A program made the translations under genes and the position numbers. Shown here in pieces: positions 12,000-25,020 of a stretch of 64,000 nt of DNA (within the stretch, counting starts at the first letter, position 1; each line of letters begins with the position of its first letter). Source of the DNA: Luzula sylvatica (taxonomy: Eukaryota; Streptophyta; Magnoliopsida; Poales; Juncaceae). The notes below the pieces were generated by a model that ran no database searches, was not told where the DNA came from, and worked only from the letters and a program-made list of their open reading frames with translations. The stretch is taken from contig OX326961.1 in NCBI GenBank assembly GCA_946800325.1, positions 37,157,043 through 37,221,042 on the forward strand. The letters run 5' to 3'.

Positions 12000-13010
12000 C
12001 ATCTAGTCATGATTGTAGAGTGAGGTCTTTGGTTTACAAATTAAGTTATTGCAGTTTTTATTTTGGCTGAGATTATGGGGTAATGAATATTCAATTTTTT
12101 TAATATAATGAGTTTATGCAATTGGCCTGCAAAAGTGTATTTATCAAGATTCAAGTCTGAGAAGCAAGACTTCTCAGTAAAGTTGCATATAGGGCCAACC
12201 AAAGTATTGTATAAAATGTATGGGCCTAAACTCACGGTACAGGCCATGTTTGAAGTTTTAACACACAGAGGAGAGACTTCTCGTTTAAAAAAATAAAGAA
12301 GTTGTGGTATATATATATATTCTTTAAAATCAAATAGAATAGTATGATTTATGTGTTGACGTATATATTAAATAATATTGGTAAAACATGATTATTTTTT
12401 GTTTGTTATTTTATATATGATGAGAAGATTTTTTTTTTGTGTACATTTAATGTTTTTATGAGGTTTGTTCACCGTCAGTCATAAGTAATTAAATCTAAAT
12501 TTATTAATCTTTTAACACGTGTAAAGTTTGTTACGATGATGTGTGTGGACACTTCTTAAATTATTCGTAATATTTTTGTGGAATTTTAGGAATTTTTTTT
12601 TTTTATTTTCTACATTTATTTTCCGGTATTCTAGAATTTTTGGGTCTATGTGAGAATGTTTAACCCTTCTTGATGCTTGAATTTTAGAAAAAAATATTAA
12701 TCGATAAAAATTCTAAACAAATTAGTTGAGCATTGAGCTTCCTCCATTTGTTATAAATCTTATAAAAATCTTGCCATTTTAAGAAACTTAATTTAAGAGC
12801 AAAAATTTATTTGTTTGAGCTTCTATTTTGCGGACATTGATATTGACTTAATATCATCCATTATTTGTGTAGGCCTAACTATTTCACGACATCACTTGAA
12901 ATTTTTGGAGCACTTCTATTACGTAGAGGTCCAGAAAATAATTTATGTATTTACATTGAGAAAATCATAATTTAATTTATATATCTCTGAGAAATGAGAC
13001 CCTTACTTGA
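12000..13010. other. Gene-free AT-rich stretch
   Basis: No gene, RNA gene or delimited repeat recognised. Short frames in it show no conserved motif. Confidence 0.5.
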
Positions 13011-13012
13011 TA

Positions 13013-13693
13013 TTTGCTTGTTTAGGTTTTATATGAAATGTTTTGAAAACACTTGAGATTTGTAAACGATCAAATTTTGAATTGTTCGGAGCTGTACCAG
13101 TTGAATTTAAAATTTATTAAGGTAAACAACCAATTGTAACTCATGTACAATCAAATTTAATTTATCTTCAATCTGTTTTCTCTATCATCTCCATTTAATT
13201 GATGAATATAGCAAATTATTAAGTAATTGAACTAACATTAACTATTATCATAGAAATGATAAAATGTTTTTTTTTTCTTTTGTAGGAATAATCAGAAAAT
13301 TAGAAAATATATAAAAGATGGGTCACGCATACACATATAAGAGAGACGTTGTCCTGCTCGATATTTGCTTGTTTAGGTCTTATAAGATGTTTTGAAAACA
13401 TTTGAGATTTGTAATCAATCAAATCTTTTAATGTGGGTAGTAAATATTTTATGTATATTTTATTAGGGTAAGCATCCAATTGAAACTAACGCGCACAATC
13501 AAATTTAGTTTATCTTCTATCAGTTTTCTCCATCATCTTAGTTTAATTGAAATATGATAAATATAACAAATTACCAAGTAATTGAGCTAACATTAAATAT
13601 CCTCTTACTCTCTTAGAAATGATAAAATGTTCTTTTTATTTGGTAAGAGTAATCAGAAAATTAGAAAATATATAAAAGATGGGTCACGCATAC
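13013..13693. repeat. Direct tandem duplication, ~355-bp unit
   Basis: Two diverged copies follow one another. TTGCTTGTTTAGGT occurs at 13014 and about 13366, GATAAAATGTT at 13258 and 13621, and each copy ends in ATATAAAAGATGGGTCACGC. The offset is 352-362 bp, the difference reflecting small indels. No coding function is apparent. Confidence 0.75.
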
Positions 13694-14029
13694 CTCGTTT
13701 GTTCTTTATTAGTAGAGTAGGCAAGACACGAGAACTACATTTTTATAATATAATTTATTTATTGAAAAAACTCTATTTCACAAAACTATCATCTGACTCC
13801 AATTGGGCTTTGAATTTGCCGGGCTTGAGTTTATATTTAAAAATTTCACAAGCCCATTTTAGTTAGGACTTGTATTTGCATACTAATATTATTTCCTATG
13901 AATTATGAGATGGATGGATTAACATAAACGGGAATAATGTATTTAGGTTTATTTGGTACGCATGCATATACGATATGTGTGTCTTCGTACATATATTCAT
14001 TATTCATGTCATCACGCGTATGCAGGTTC

Positions 14030-14532
14030 GGTTTCAGCTAAAGGCCTAAGAGGTTTATGTTTTGAATCCAAAATTTTCAAAATATATTTGCCGTATTTTC
14101 CATATTTTGTATTATTAAATTTAATTAACGTGATAATTAGAATATATCATTAAAAATTCATTAATATTGATTCAAATTTACGAATTCGAATTTATGTTAA
14201 TTACGTATTAAATTAATAACTAACACGTGGTAGTTATCATGTTAATTAAATATATTAACTGAGAACATAGAGCATGTTATGATAAAATTTAGGAAAAAAT
14301 ATCAATTTTCCAATTAAAAATTTGAACGGGAGTTATAAACCCGGTCAACTCTATCGGAAAATGAAAGCATGAATAATTTAGGTTTGTTAATTCATTTAAG
14401 TGACCGATATTTTAAAACAAGGTACCAACGGGTTTAAAATCCGTTCCAGATTATTTTTGGAATATTTTCAAAATTCAGATTATTTTTCGAATTTTTCAAT
14501 AACCAAGGTTAAATGCATAAATGTATTTTTAA

Positions 14533-14534
<2 letters not shown>
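14030..14534. repeat. Degraded MULE of the GGAGCATTT family
   Basis: It contains the same AT-rich inverted module as 15424-16422 (GTATTTTCCATATTTTGTA, then TAATTAACGTGATAATTAGA) followed by arm-like sequence (TACCAACGGGTTTAAAATCC, GGAATATTTTCAAAATT). It runs directly into the poly-C tract, so the terminal bases are lost or replaced. Confidence 0.5.

Positions 14535-14583
<49 letters not shown>
14535..14583. repeat. Uninterrupted poly-C run of 49 bases
   Basis: A pure C homopolymer about 49 bases long, in otherwise AT-rich sequence. Frames across it give polyproline artefacts. Its exact length should be treated as uncertain, because such runs are hard to read accurately. Confidence 0.9.
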
Positions 14584-14589
<6 letters not shown>

Positions 14590-15423
14590 ACCACTACAAA
14601 TCTCTTTCCGATTTCTCTATGGTACCTCTGAAATCATTTTTTTTGGGTTGTTTCACTTAAAAGGTACCATGAGCAACCATAGCTTTTTCTCTAAATAATT
14701 TAAGAAGAATTTGATCTTTTTTGTTTTTTTGTTTGGACTAAGTCTGATTTTAGTAGGAATAATGCATCATCTACATAAAAAATGGCTAATTGCTCGTTTC
14801 TCAATGATATTAAAAAAAAAAATCCCAATCATTTCGGCAACATAAAATTAGAATGAAATAATGAAAAATAGTAGAAGAATTAGTTTTATTTTACCGAACA
14901 AAATTGGAAGAAAATAAAATATAATGGTGTAATTCTATTCCATGGGAAAAGTGAAAGAGACGAGTGAAAAAAAATTTGAATAAAATAATTTTTCTTTTCC
15001 TTTCTCTCGTCATTCCGAATAAAAAATATTAATTTAATTTTTACTTTCACTCTTACATTATTTAATCTCCCGAAAATTTTTAGAATAAAATAAAATAAAA
15101 TTTCTTCCACTCTTCTATTCTTCTACTATTTCATATGTTGTCGAACGAATACAATATGACTTCAATTATTCGACAAAAGTATCGATAGCTAGTACAAACA
15201 AATGTAGAGATAAGAGATTATCTGATCTCGACTCTCATTCCTCTCTTTAAGTGTAAGCTCTTACCTGAATTACCGCTGAGTAATATCTTGGCAGTCCCTT
15301 TGAGAACTCGATGTTTAATGCATTGGATCCATTGCGGTCTGACACCTCTGACATTTAAATATTTGTAACATAAATTCTAGCGACACTATATCAAATGTTT
15401 TTTTGATGTCAGATTTAAATAGT

Positions 15424-16422
15424 GGAGCATTTCTGACAGTAATCCTGTTTGGAAAAAAAATTCGAAAAATAACCTAGTTTTAAAATATATTTCAAAACTA
15501 ACCCATACCGGATTTTAAAATCCCAGTACCAACTGGTTTTAAAATTTCGCCTAATTAATTGAGTTAAACCAAACTTAAACACACATTTAAACACATATTT
15601 CAAAATTTTCAAAAACCACCCGGATTTATAATCGGAGTGGCAATTTCATGAAAAGTGGGCTTATATTTGTACCCAAGTTTTATCCCCACATTTTAATATT
15701 TTGATTAAAATATTTAGTTAACTTAGTAAATATCGCATATTATATAACTAACAATCAATTAATATATATTCATTTGAGTTAAGAATTTTGAATTAAGATT
15801 AATTTTTTGTTAAATCATTTTTTTTCATTATCACGCTGATTAAATGGGTTAATTAGAACATAAAAATTGTGATGGTGAAATCTTGGGTCTAAGTAACATT
15901 TCCAACTAATTATTGGATTCCGTGCACAAAAAAGCTGTCAAATGGAAGGGAATATTTTACTTAGCTCCAAGATATCACCACCAAAGTTTAATGTTCTAAT
16001 TAACCCCATTTAATTAGCATAATAATTAAAAAAAAATGATTAACAATTAATTAAAATTCATTTCAAAATTTTTAATTCAATGAATTTTAATTATACAATA
16101 AGTGATTGCTAATTATATAATATGTGATAATCATCATGTTAATTCAATGTTGTAATCAAAATATTAATGTGGGGATAAAACTTGGGTACATATATCAGCC
16201 CACTTTTCATGAATTGCCACCGAGATTATAAATTCCGGTGGTTTTTGAAAATTTCAAAATCTTTGTTTAAGTTTGGTTTAACTCAATTAATTAGACGGGA
16301 TTTTAAAACCAGTTGGTACCGGAATTTTAAAATACGGTATGGGTTAGTTTTGGAATATTTTTTAAAACTAGGTTATTTTTCAAAAAAAAATTCCAAAACA
16401 CCGTTACTGTCAGAAATGCTCC
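15424..16422. mobile_element. Foldback Mutator-like element, 999 bp
   Basis: Nearly the whole element is an inverted repeat with arms of about 450 bp starting GGAGCATTTCTGACAGTAA. It is flanked by a perfect 9-bp duplication TTAAATAGT (15415-15423 and 16423-16431), the MULE signature. The arms include the palindrome-prone block CCGGATTTATAATCGG and, near the centre, the AT-rich module that recurs elsewhere in the window. It codes for nothing and must rely on a transposase from elsewhere. It serves as the reference copy for the giant element at 24669-38213. Confidence 0.9.
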
Positions 16423-16564
16423 TTAAATAGTAGCATCGGTTGCTCATAAAAAAAAATCGTTTGTGAATTGCTTCTCTGATATATACATAATATTCAGATA
16501 TTTCTCTATTTTTTAAAAACCTAGTTGGTTTGGTAATATAAAATATTTGATCATGGCCTAATGT

Positions 16565-16790
16565 AGGGATGTCAATGGGTCGATTAAAATTCGAACCCGC
16601 AGGTGTCCGACTGAAGTGCCAACCCGAGTTGATAGCGAATCACACTTGGGCTGGAACAAAACAAAAGGGGAACACATCCACCCGGCGACTAGATATCCAT
16701 GCGCCACAGCCAAACCCCTCATGGGTCGGGAATTTGCACTACATCAAGTTAGCTACGTCTTTCCCTCAGTAGAGTCTCACATAGAACCTT
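16565..16790. repeat. Isolated hAT-type end with unrelated downstream sequence
   Basis: TAGGGATGTCAATGGGTCG at 16565 matches the left terminus of the hAT-like family, followed by AACCCGCAGG. The matching right end is not found nearby, so this is a truncated copy. A GC-richer segment follows that I do not recognise. Between about 16795 and 16910 two short diverged repeats of AAGTCCCGGCTTACGTTTTA occur. Confidence 0.4.
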
Positions 16791-16910
16791 TCTAAAATCG
16801 CAAGTCCCGGCTTACGTTTTAGACAAATTCAAATCATACATACAGAGAGCCTCATGAAGACCCTCACTAAAATCATAAGTCCGGCTTACGTTTTATCCAA
16901 ATAAAATTCT

Positions 16911-17695
16911 ACATATATATAGATGATCAAATCTACATAATATACATTTTGTTGAGGTAACACGATTTTTAAAGCAAAATACGGTTTCTAAAGCAAGAAC
17001 CCTTGACTATCATGTAAGGTCTAGAAACGCTCGTAATTGGTTTCTTAATAAGAGAAAAATGAGAGTAGCACTCACCTAATGGAAAGAAACTCGACAAACA
17101 AGAGATTAATCGAAACGGCGCACAAAATTGAGTGAAAATGGAGAAACTCGAAATTTGGAAGGAATTCTTCTTTTGATCTTGCCAACTCGCACAACTCAAC
17201 CTCCTGAAGATTATGACACTTTTCGTTTTGCGAAATTTCCTATTTTCCTTGATTTTTTCTCTTTTTCTCTCTTCTTTTCTTAGGGTTTCATGAGTGTTTC
17301 AAGAGACATGAATGAAACAAAGTGATTATTATCCACTGGTCGACCAAAGACATAATGGATGACGAGGTGGATGGGAACATTTCAAATATACCCTCAAAAA
17401 CTTACATATTTGCAAACTCTTGGATTTACAAGTATATGGAGGTTTATTTTACAAACTCTATTTTTAGTATTATTTATAGTTTGATCATTATGCAAATAAG
17501 ATCCTATAATATATTTATTTAAATAATCCATAAAAATGAAATTACGGTTATACCCTTTCGAAAATATTGACACACAAGAACTCGCTTTTGATCGTTGAAA
17601 GACTTGTATTTTTAATATGGGTCATATATTCTGAAATTTTAGGAATAATATTTTACTAATATCAAAACCATACTTTTGATATTTATTACAGGTAA
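16911..17695. other. Gene-free stretch
   Basis: No gene or bounded repeat recognised. The frame at 16969-17199 on the minus strand has no identifiable domain. Confidence 0.45.
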
Positions 17696-17699
17696 TATC

Positions 17700-17996
17700 C
17701 GGTCTGGGGGTAAAATTTTATATGCGAGTATACCCGTTACCCGAAAAAAAGACCCGATCCGAACCCGAACCCGAAAAAGACCCGAAAATATTTGAAAATA
17801 TCCAATAATATGAATATTTTGGATGTTCTATGGATTAATTATTTGTAATATTTGAATTTTAATGTATTTGTACATGTTGATTGTTTCGGATATTTCTGAT
17901 GTCAATTTTGGGTATTTTTTGTTCAGGTTCGAATAATACCTGAAAATTCAGATTCAGATATGAAGGAGGCTTATCCGAATCGTTCCCGTGCCGTCT
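17700..17996. mobile_element. Truncated hAT-like element, ACCCGAACCCG type
   Basis: ACCCGAACCCGAAAAAGACC arrays and the terminal CCGTGCCGTCTCTA at its right match the family seen intact at 62307-62863. The left end is missing. Confidence 0.5.
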
Positions 17997-18124
17997 CTAG
18001 CCTAAAGTCATTGATCATCTTGAGCATTTTTCTTCTTAAGAATATATTTTGATTTATTTATAATTCGATTGTGTTTTTGGGTTCACTAAATAAAAAATTA
18101 TCACATTATGTTCATTGTAATATT

Positions 18125-18515
18125 CAGGTAAAGATGCATGTTCGGTCAGTTCGGTAAAAATCAAATGGAATAAGAAAATCGATTTGCATACCGAATCGAA
18201 CCAAACTAAGCATTGTATTTAAAAAACCAAGCCGAATAAAAGAATATATAAAAACAAATTATTAATAAAATAATATTGTATTTATAAATAATATAAACAG
18301 AATATAGCAAAATAATTATATTTTCACTAATACTATCCTATCAAATTTGTATACTTTAAAATTAAAATATCAAAAGAAAATATGAAAATAAAATATAATT
18401 TGATCGGTTCGATTTAACTCATTTTCAAAATTCTAAAACCAAATCGAATCGAACAAAACAGTTTGTTCAAAGAAACCAAATCAAATCGAATCGATTACCA
18501 ATTAATCGAACAAAA
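18125..18515. mobile_element. Degenerate hAT-like element, GGTTCGGT type
   Basis: The left part carries GGTCAGTTCGGTAAAAATC and the right part AAACCAAATCAAATCGAATC, in the same layout as the intact 485-bp element at 8513-8997 but heavily mutated. No duplication is identifiable. Confidence 0.45.
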
Positions 18516-18519
18516 CATA

Positions 18520-19840
18520 ATTGATCCTATTCCTCGCAACAATCTCTGCATTTCCTTCAACAACTTAAACGACTACATTAAATTACAATGCATCTTTATT
18601 CACAATCTGACCCACCCAATTAAACTCGAACGGTACATATCTCACCGTAGATTGGACCATTATTCCATGAATTCCGGTTCGATTGAACGGGCACGTCCCG
18701 TCAACTAAGTATTGATAACCCATCTTCGTACCGACCAGGCAAAAAGCTAGTACGTACTAGATAACGGTACCAACCCTCCCCACTAGGTCCAGTGACCAGT
18801 GTAGTAGTCCAGTTGAACAAAAATCCGTTGGTGAAAGAAAGGTTTCATGCACCAAAAGAACCAAAAAATATTGAACAGGTAAAGCTACCACATCACCGGA
18901 TTCGGATTAGGATTTAGGGGCCCTCAATCAGTTCATACGCATGTTATGTGCTTTTTTTTTTTTTTTTTCTTTCAGATTTTGAATTAACTGTGATATGTTG
19001 AGCTGTATGGTCTGTGCAACGAGTCTATGAGTTGTGTGTAATATCGGCCCATAAAAATTGGAAAATTCAATAAAATACAGACATTAAAATTAACTTGGGG
19101 GTGTTGAAATAAATTGTAAATTCAATTCAATATATTTTAGATTAGAAAATTAAAATTGCTCTGACTAAGATTGAGATTTTTGCTCATAAATATTGAGTTT
19201 TGTGCAAAAATATTTCAATTTACAAACTATGTTTGAAAAATTATATTTGAGAGAAATATATTTCTCACTTCTCAATCTCGAATAGTAACTTTTTTATGCA
19301 ATATAAATGGACTGTACATGTTTAAATAAAATAGTCCGCATATAGTTACTTTGAAACATTTCATAATTAGTCGGTGATTCATAGTGCTAATACAGAAGAT
19401 TAGGGATATTGATAAATTGTTGTATATTCATATGATTTGATAGTTGTAGGATAATATTGTTGTTTTGAAAAGAGACCAACATGCATCTTTTTTTGGAAGG
19501 GAGACCAACTTAACTCAATGGGTTCTCAACATTTGATTATCGAACTGACCGAACATGTTCGATCAGTTCGGTCGGTTCGGTACTCAACATCTTCTTCCAT
19601 CCATTTCATTATCGTAATAAATTATTGCGACTAAATTGTTTCGATGGATTTTTCAATCCTAAAGTACGTAATTTATGATCTAATTGTATATGTTGGGCGT
19701 TGATGAAGCGCATAAATTTTTCCACACTATTTTGATTTAATTTTGATGAGTATCTGGTCTATTGATTTTTCATATGTTACTGATGTTATTAACTGATGAC
19801 TAATTGTCCATCACTCAATATATGTCCAGTTTTTTAAAAT
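18520..19840. other. Gene-free stretch
   Basis: No gene recognised. A short GATCAGTTCGGTCGGTTCGG fragment near 19560 is hAT-derived. The rest is AT-rich with no bounded repeat. Confidence 0.45.
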
Positions 19841-19845
19841 CTGCA

Positions 19846-19880
<35 letters not shown>
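19846..19880. repeat. (AAT)n microsatellite, ~12 units
   Basis: A pure trinucleotide run in non-coding DNA. Confidence 0.95.
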
Positions 19881-19881
<1 letters not shown>

Positions 19882-19899
19882 TTGGCAAAGATAAACCAA

Positions 19900-21065
19900 T
19901 AGAGATTTGTATAAGTCGTTAAGACAAATGCTCATGTATTAGCATGTTATATCTTTTATGCTCATTTGATTCTAAGAATTATGTTATGTTTTACTAGATA
20001 TTTTCAGTATGGAATAATGTAATTTCAATTAGTGATAACTCATTTTTTAATTTTTTTTTTCACCAACGTTTTAGAAAAAATTGGGAAAAGAAAAGTCGCT
20101 GAATTGAGAACGAGTTGACGAGTTGTCGTGATATGATAGTGAGAAAAAAAAATCCAAGAGTTAGAGAGACATAATAATAGAAGAGAGACATAGAGATATA
20201 AAAAAAAACATATTGAAGGAGAAAATAATCATGTCGTTATATGTAAGTTGTATGATTTTTTTTTAATAACAGTAGTAATTAATATTTGCATAATTGATAG
20301 GCAGAAGAAAAAAATATTAAAGTGGTTTCAGAATAATGTTTGAAATTCGCCTGTGAGGCTACCAGATGCGTAGCGCGATGAATGCGAAAAATTGATAGTC
20401 GATAGTCGCATACCCAGATTTGAACCCAGCAAATGAAATTTGAGATCATTCGCGTAGATTATAAAATAGGTGTTGATACATATGGAATATACAATTGAGA
20501 CAAAGAAACACTCATATGACATGTTGAAATGTTGAGTAAATTTTTTTTATTATCCATATTTGACAGACCAGAATGATATTAACTTTATTACTAATTTGAT
20601 TTTGTTTTTATTATAGAATGTACTTCCTCGTCTATTTTTCAAAATTTTACATTTCCTCTTTCATTTAATTTAAAAACAGAACATTGTCTCTTTTACTATT
20701 TTGATTGGTGTTTTGATGATTAATTTTAAATGTTGTGCATTATGCAGATTATTTTTTCTCAAAGAAGTGACCCATTCTACAGGTTATATGTCTGCAGATC
20801 CAACACAGAGCTAGGTCTTTGGTTTCTTCCTTTTTTCTCTCTCTCAAATCAATACACACTAAAAGGCGAAAGATGCTAAGAACATGGGTGTGTAAATGAA
20901 GTATACAAAGATACAATTTAATTGGGCCCATCTTCTATACGGCCACCCTCATATTTATAGCTTCCCCAATTTCAGATCTAAATCTCCTCTTATCTTAGTA
21001 TACTATTTATTATTTATACTATGTACATTGTGAATATTATGTTTCTAAAATATCCATCTTATAAT
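19900..21065. other. Gene-free stretch
   Basis: AT-rich, no gene, RNA gene or bounded repeat recognised. The minus-strand frames at 20328-20522 and 20749-20931 show no known motif. Confidence 0.45.
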
Positions 21066-21707
21066 TAGGGGTGTCGACCGTTCGGATTTAGGGTTTAGGG
21101 TTTCGGATCCGGTTCGGATAGTGGTCGTACCAGATCCACATCCATATTATTTTTCGAATACGGATCCGGATACAGAATTATCCGAATACGGATCCGGTTC
21201 GACTAATAAACAGATACCGATACGATTTGGATATTGTCGGTTATGAATACGGATAGGGTTCTTTTTCGAATATTAAAACGGATAATATGTTATGATAACA
21301 TAACTTATTTTTAACTAAATATATAATTCGTAGCTTGAACATATAAATAATTATATTTAAACGTGATTTTACGATTGTGATTATAAATCACTTACGAATC
21401 ATTAATTTTTGTATGATATTTGAACTAATATCAAGAAATATACATAAAAACAATATATAATATATGAATTCGGATCCGATTCCGGATACTCGAATCCAGT
21501 TTCGAATATCCGGATCTTAAAAATACTCAGATCCGGTTCCGATACCAAAATCGAATATCGGATCCGGTTCTGATTCCAAAAATATATAATCATACTCATA
21601 TCGGGATTCATTCGAGTTCGAATATTTTTTTTCGAATCCAAACAATTTTTGGAATATGATTCGAGTTTCGAGTCGGTTCGGATATATCCGCACCATTGAC
21701 ATCCCTA
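21066..21707. mobile_element. hAT-like element, 642 bp, GGATACGG family
   Basis: It starts TAGGGGTGTCGACCG and ends CCATTGACATCCCTA. The flanks CTTATAAT (21058-21065) and CTTGTAAT (21708-21715) match at 7 of 8 positions, consistent with an aged hAT duplication. It carries the same subterminal GGATACGG arrays as 825-1438 and lies about 380 bp upstream of the GASA gene, within its likely promoter region. Confidence 0.8.
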
Positions 21708-21994
21708 CTTGTAATACATTTATTTCATCAAAATTTATCTAGAAAGACTTAATTTAATTTTATTTTTGGAAAAAGCACCGCTAGGGTGCAGAACATGTGT
21801 TCTCTGTAAAGACTTCTGTACATGTGAGGTCTCAGACCCACTCACATGCCCCCAATCCCTTTCTCCCACCTCCACCCCTCCTTGAATGGTGCCATTAATT
21901 TGGACACACAATGTGGGTCCCATACCATTTCTCTACCCTAATTCCCCCCAAAATATTCTTCAATTGACCTTTGTTTTTCTCGATTTATACTAGC

Positions 21995-22002
21995 CTATAT
22001 AT
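21995..22002 (+). promoter_or_regulatory. Probable TATA box of the GASA gene
   Basis: CTATATAT lies 83 bp upstream of the start codon (first base to the base before ATG: 90), which would give a leader of about 55-60 bases. Position and sequence fit a plant TATA box; no other element was evident. Confidence 0.55.
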
Positions 22003-22084
22003 CGGAGTACCATTCTACCCATTTCCCTCCAAACCAAATCTTAAAACTCTAAAAAACATTCTCTCATTGCTCGGCGAAACCAAA

Positions 22085-23255
22085 ATGGCGAGCATGGTTA
22101 AGATCGTTCTCCTCCTAGCCTTCGTCCTCTTGGCTGTTTCTTTCGCCGAATCAAAGGTGTTTATTTGGAGATCTATAGAGAAAATTAGGGAGAAAAAACT
22201 GAAATTAGTACTCACATTGTTTAAATCTCATGTTTCTATTGTAGATCGAGGAGAATGTTGACAATGAAGAACAGTATCATTTGGAGAAGGTATATTTTTT
22301 TCACTTTTTCAAAATTAAGTCTAATTAATCTATTTATATATTCTTCAGTAAGGATCTAAGGCTTATTTTTGTTTTTCCAATTTTACAGGATAGTTTCGAT
22401 GCACACGTCTCAAAATACGGTCAAGGAAGCATGCCGAGCTCGCGTAAGTTTTAGAACCATTAACAAAATCTATAACAATAGTAATAGTAAAAGTAAATAT
22501 AGTTCGAATACAATATTAGATAGGTGGCGGATCTTGACTTGAATTTTTGAGGGCAAATAAAAATCAGATTTGAAATTACAGCGCATAATTTGTTTGGGGA
22601 TCAAAGAGTAAATTTTACAATGTTATATTATAAATACGTTGAATCTCTATTTATATATACTGTTCATCAGAATGCCAAGATCCTTCCTGTCCCTATAAAT
22701 ATTTGCCCTGTATTAGACTCATATAATTAAAACACATTTGTCCCAAAAAAAATTAATTGAAGCAAGACCATGATTACTAATTTTATTTATCTAGATCTAT
22801 TTTCCAATTTTTGTATGTGCATTAATATTAAAATGGAAACATAGGATCAATTAAGGAGGACCAACAAAACAAAATTTAGTAAGTATGGTCCATTTAATAA
22901 ATCAATGCACATGTTGTGGCTTAATCAAAGCTCATCACATGTCTTCGTACCTAAAACATGGGTGCTTTTAAGAAAGCTGGTACCTGTACGGCAGTACCAA
23001 GAAGGACCAATTAGTTAAAATTTAAATTACCCTAATTTTAAAGTGCTAATTATTTTGACCTAATTTTGAACAGAATGCCCGGGCCAATGCTCGAGGAGGT
23101 GTTCGAGGACTCAGTACAAAAAGCCGTGCTTATTCTTCTGTCAAAAATGCTGCAATGCATGTCTTTGCGTACCGACCGGTTTCTACGGGAACAAAGGAGA
23201 ATGCCCGTGCTATAACAACTGGAAGACCAAGAGAGGTGGACCAAAATGCCCCTAG
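22085..23255 (+). CDS. GASA: GASA/snakin cysteine-rich secreted peptide
   Basis: Four exons (22085-22156, 22245-22289, 22389-22443, 23074-23255), all with GT-AG introns, encode 117 residues. Residues 1-22 form a secretion signal (MVKIVLLLAFVLLAVSFA core). A variable acidic region follows (23-57), and then the ~60-residue GASA domain with all 12 family cysteines: CPGQCSRRC, KKPCLFFCQKCCNACLCVP, then GECPC and the terminal GGPKCP. These proteins are secreted, disulphide-rich, often gibberellin-responsive, and act in growth or antimicrobial defence. Exon joins restore the family alignment exactly, and the third intron (630 bp) splits the codon before the first domain cysteine. Which GASA clade it belongs to was not resolved. 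The gene appears intact. Confidence 0.95.
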
Positions 23256-24668
23256 ATCGATAGATCAATGTATCCATCGCTTGAGCTATTTTATTATCCG
23301 TTAAGGAAGGCTTAAGCGTAGTCGTATTCGTCTACTAATTATATGAGTTTTGTTTTGTTTTTATTTTGAGTAGTGTTGTGTTGTGTGCCTATTGTCCAAC
23401 CGAACTAATAATTAAATTTCGGATTGGAGTCGAGCACTTCGGCGCCGTATTATTAAGCCGTGCTGTGTTGTTCCCGTGTTTGATTAATTATAAGATCTAT
23501 GATCATGATCAAGTGATCAATTTAAACGTCCATCTAAATTAAATTTCTTATTTACAAAGTTTGCATTAATGAATTTGGCTCGTGTGAGTGAAGATCTTAC
23601 CTGTTTTGTGCATGCCTGATCTTACCCGCATTGTCCACAATTGCATTATGGAATCTGAACCAGTAACTCCATGACGAGTAAACAAAGTCTCCTTCGTTAC
23701 AATTCATCGCAAACTTGGAAAGCCATTTTCTCGAGCATTCTATCAAACACCTAGCAGATTAGGGGATACTCCACTACTTCTGAAATCGTGGATTGTTCTC
23801 TATGGGTCTGTTTGCATCACGATAATGTGAGATTATCATGGTAATCACGAGCTTTGGAAGATAATCTCATAAATAACATTCTCATCCAACAGTAATATTT
23901 GTGTTCGAGTAAAATTATGTTTATTTTAACACTATGTTACTTGATAAAATTAATAATATGACAATATTATATTTTTCTATATAATAATTAAATAATCATT
24001 AAATATATAGAAACAATATAGTTACAAAAATTATAAAAAATAGAGTTGAAAATATTCAAGATATAAACTATTCATACATATTCTTGTTCATATAAGAAGT
24101 ATTTTTAAGCAAAACATGAAGACAATATTCTTGTTCATATATATTATCATAACAAAAATTTAACAAAATGAATTAATTAATAATCTAAGATAATTTATGT
24201 AAACGAAGAATCATTAATAACATAACTTAGTACCATCATAATATTAAAAGATAATTAATTAATAAACATAGTACAATTATAATATTAAAAACACTTAAAT
24301 AATACCAAAACACTCGATTAATAAAAACAAATGTAACATTATATTATACCATGCCCCCACTCAATTCCTCAAATCTTCCCCAAATTCCAATTAACAATTT
24401 TAATTAACATCTGATTAACCATTAATATTATTATTATTATTAAATTTTGAATATTAATTATTAATGATTAATTAGAAGGGGCCTTAATTATATATTATAA
24501 TTTTTATTAATTATGCATTACTCGATTAATCATTATGTTAACTAAAAGTATTAATTTGAATTTGGGAAAGTTTTGGGGAATCTGGGGTATCAATAAATGG
24601 GCTCAAAACAAAATGCCCCCAGTCTCTCTAGGATTTTATATTAAAAAGTCGGATTATATATTAAAAAA
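23256..24668. other. GASA 3' flank and AT-rich repeats
   Basis: The first ~200 bases should include the GASA 3' UTR. From about 24350 to 24620 a palindromic AT-rich segment is bounded by GCCCCCACTCAATTCC and AAAACAAAATGCCCCC-type ends and carries the CAAATCTTCCCCAAATT / GGGAAAGTTTTGGGG motif of other MULE cores. No gene was seen. Confidence 0.45.
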
Positions 24669-25020
24669 GGAGCATTTCTAACAGTAATCTTGTATGAAAA
24701 AATATTTCGAAAAATAACCTTATTCCGAAAATTATTCCAAAACTAATCCAAACCGAATTTTAAAATCTCGATAGCACCTGATTTTAAAAATCCGCCGAAT
24801 TAATTAGATGCAGATATACTTAATTAGGGAGATTAAACAAATTTCAACAGCACCGGATTTACCTTACCATTAAATTTACAATACCAGATCATTCTTTCAA
24901 GGGGCCACGTTGTTCTTTCGGTTACCTTCAGATTTGAACATGCTCTTCATCCTCACCATTAAACTCGGGTAAAATAATCAAGGCAACCATGCTTTTTACC
25001 ATTCTTCTCTACAGTTTACA

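Noticed and set aside
14400..14698. Polyproline reading frames across the C run
   Set aside because: Created solely by the 49-base homopolymer.
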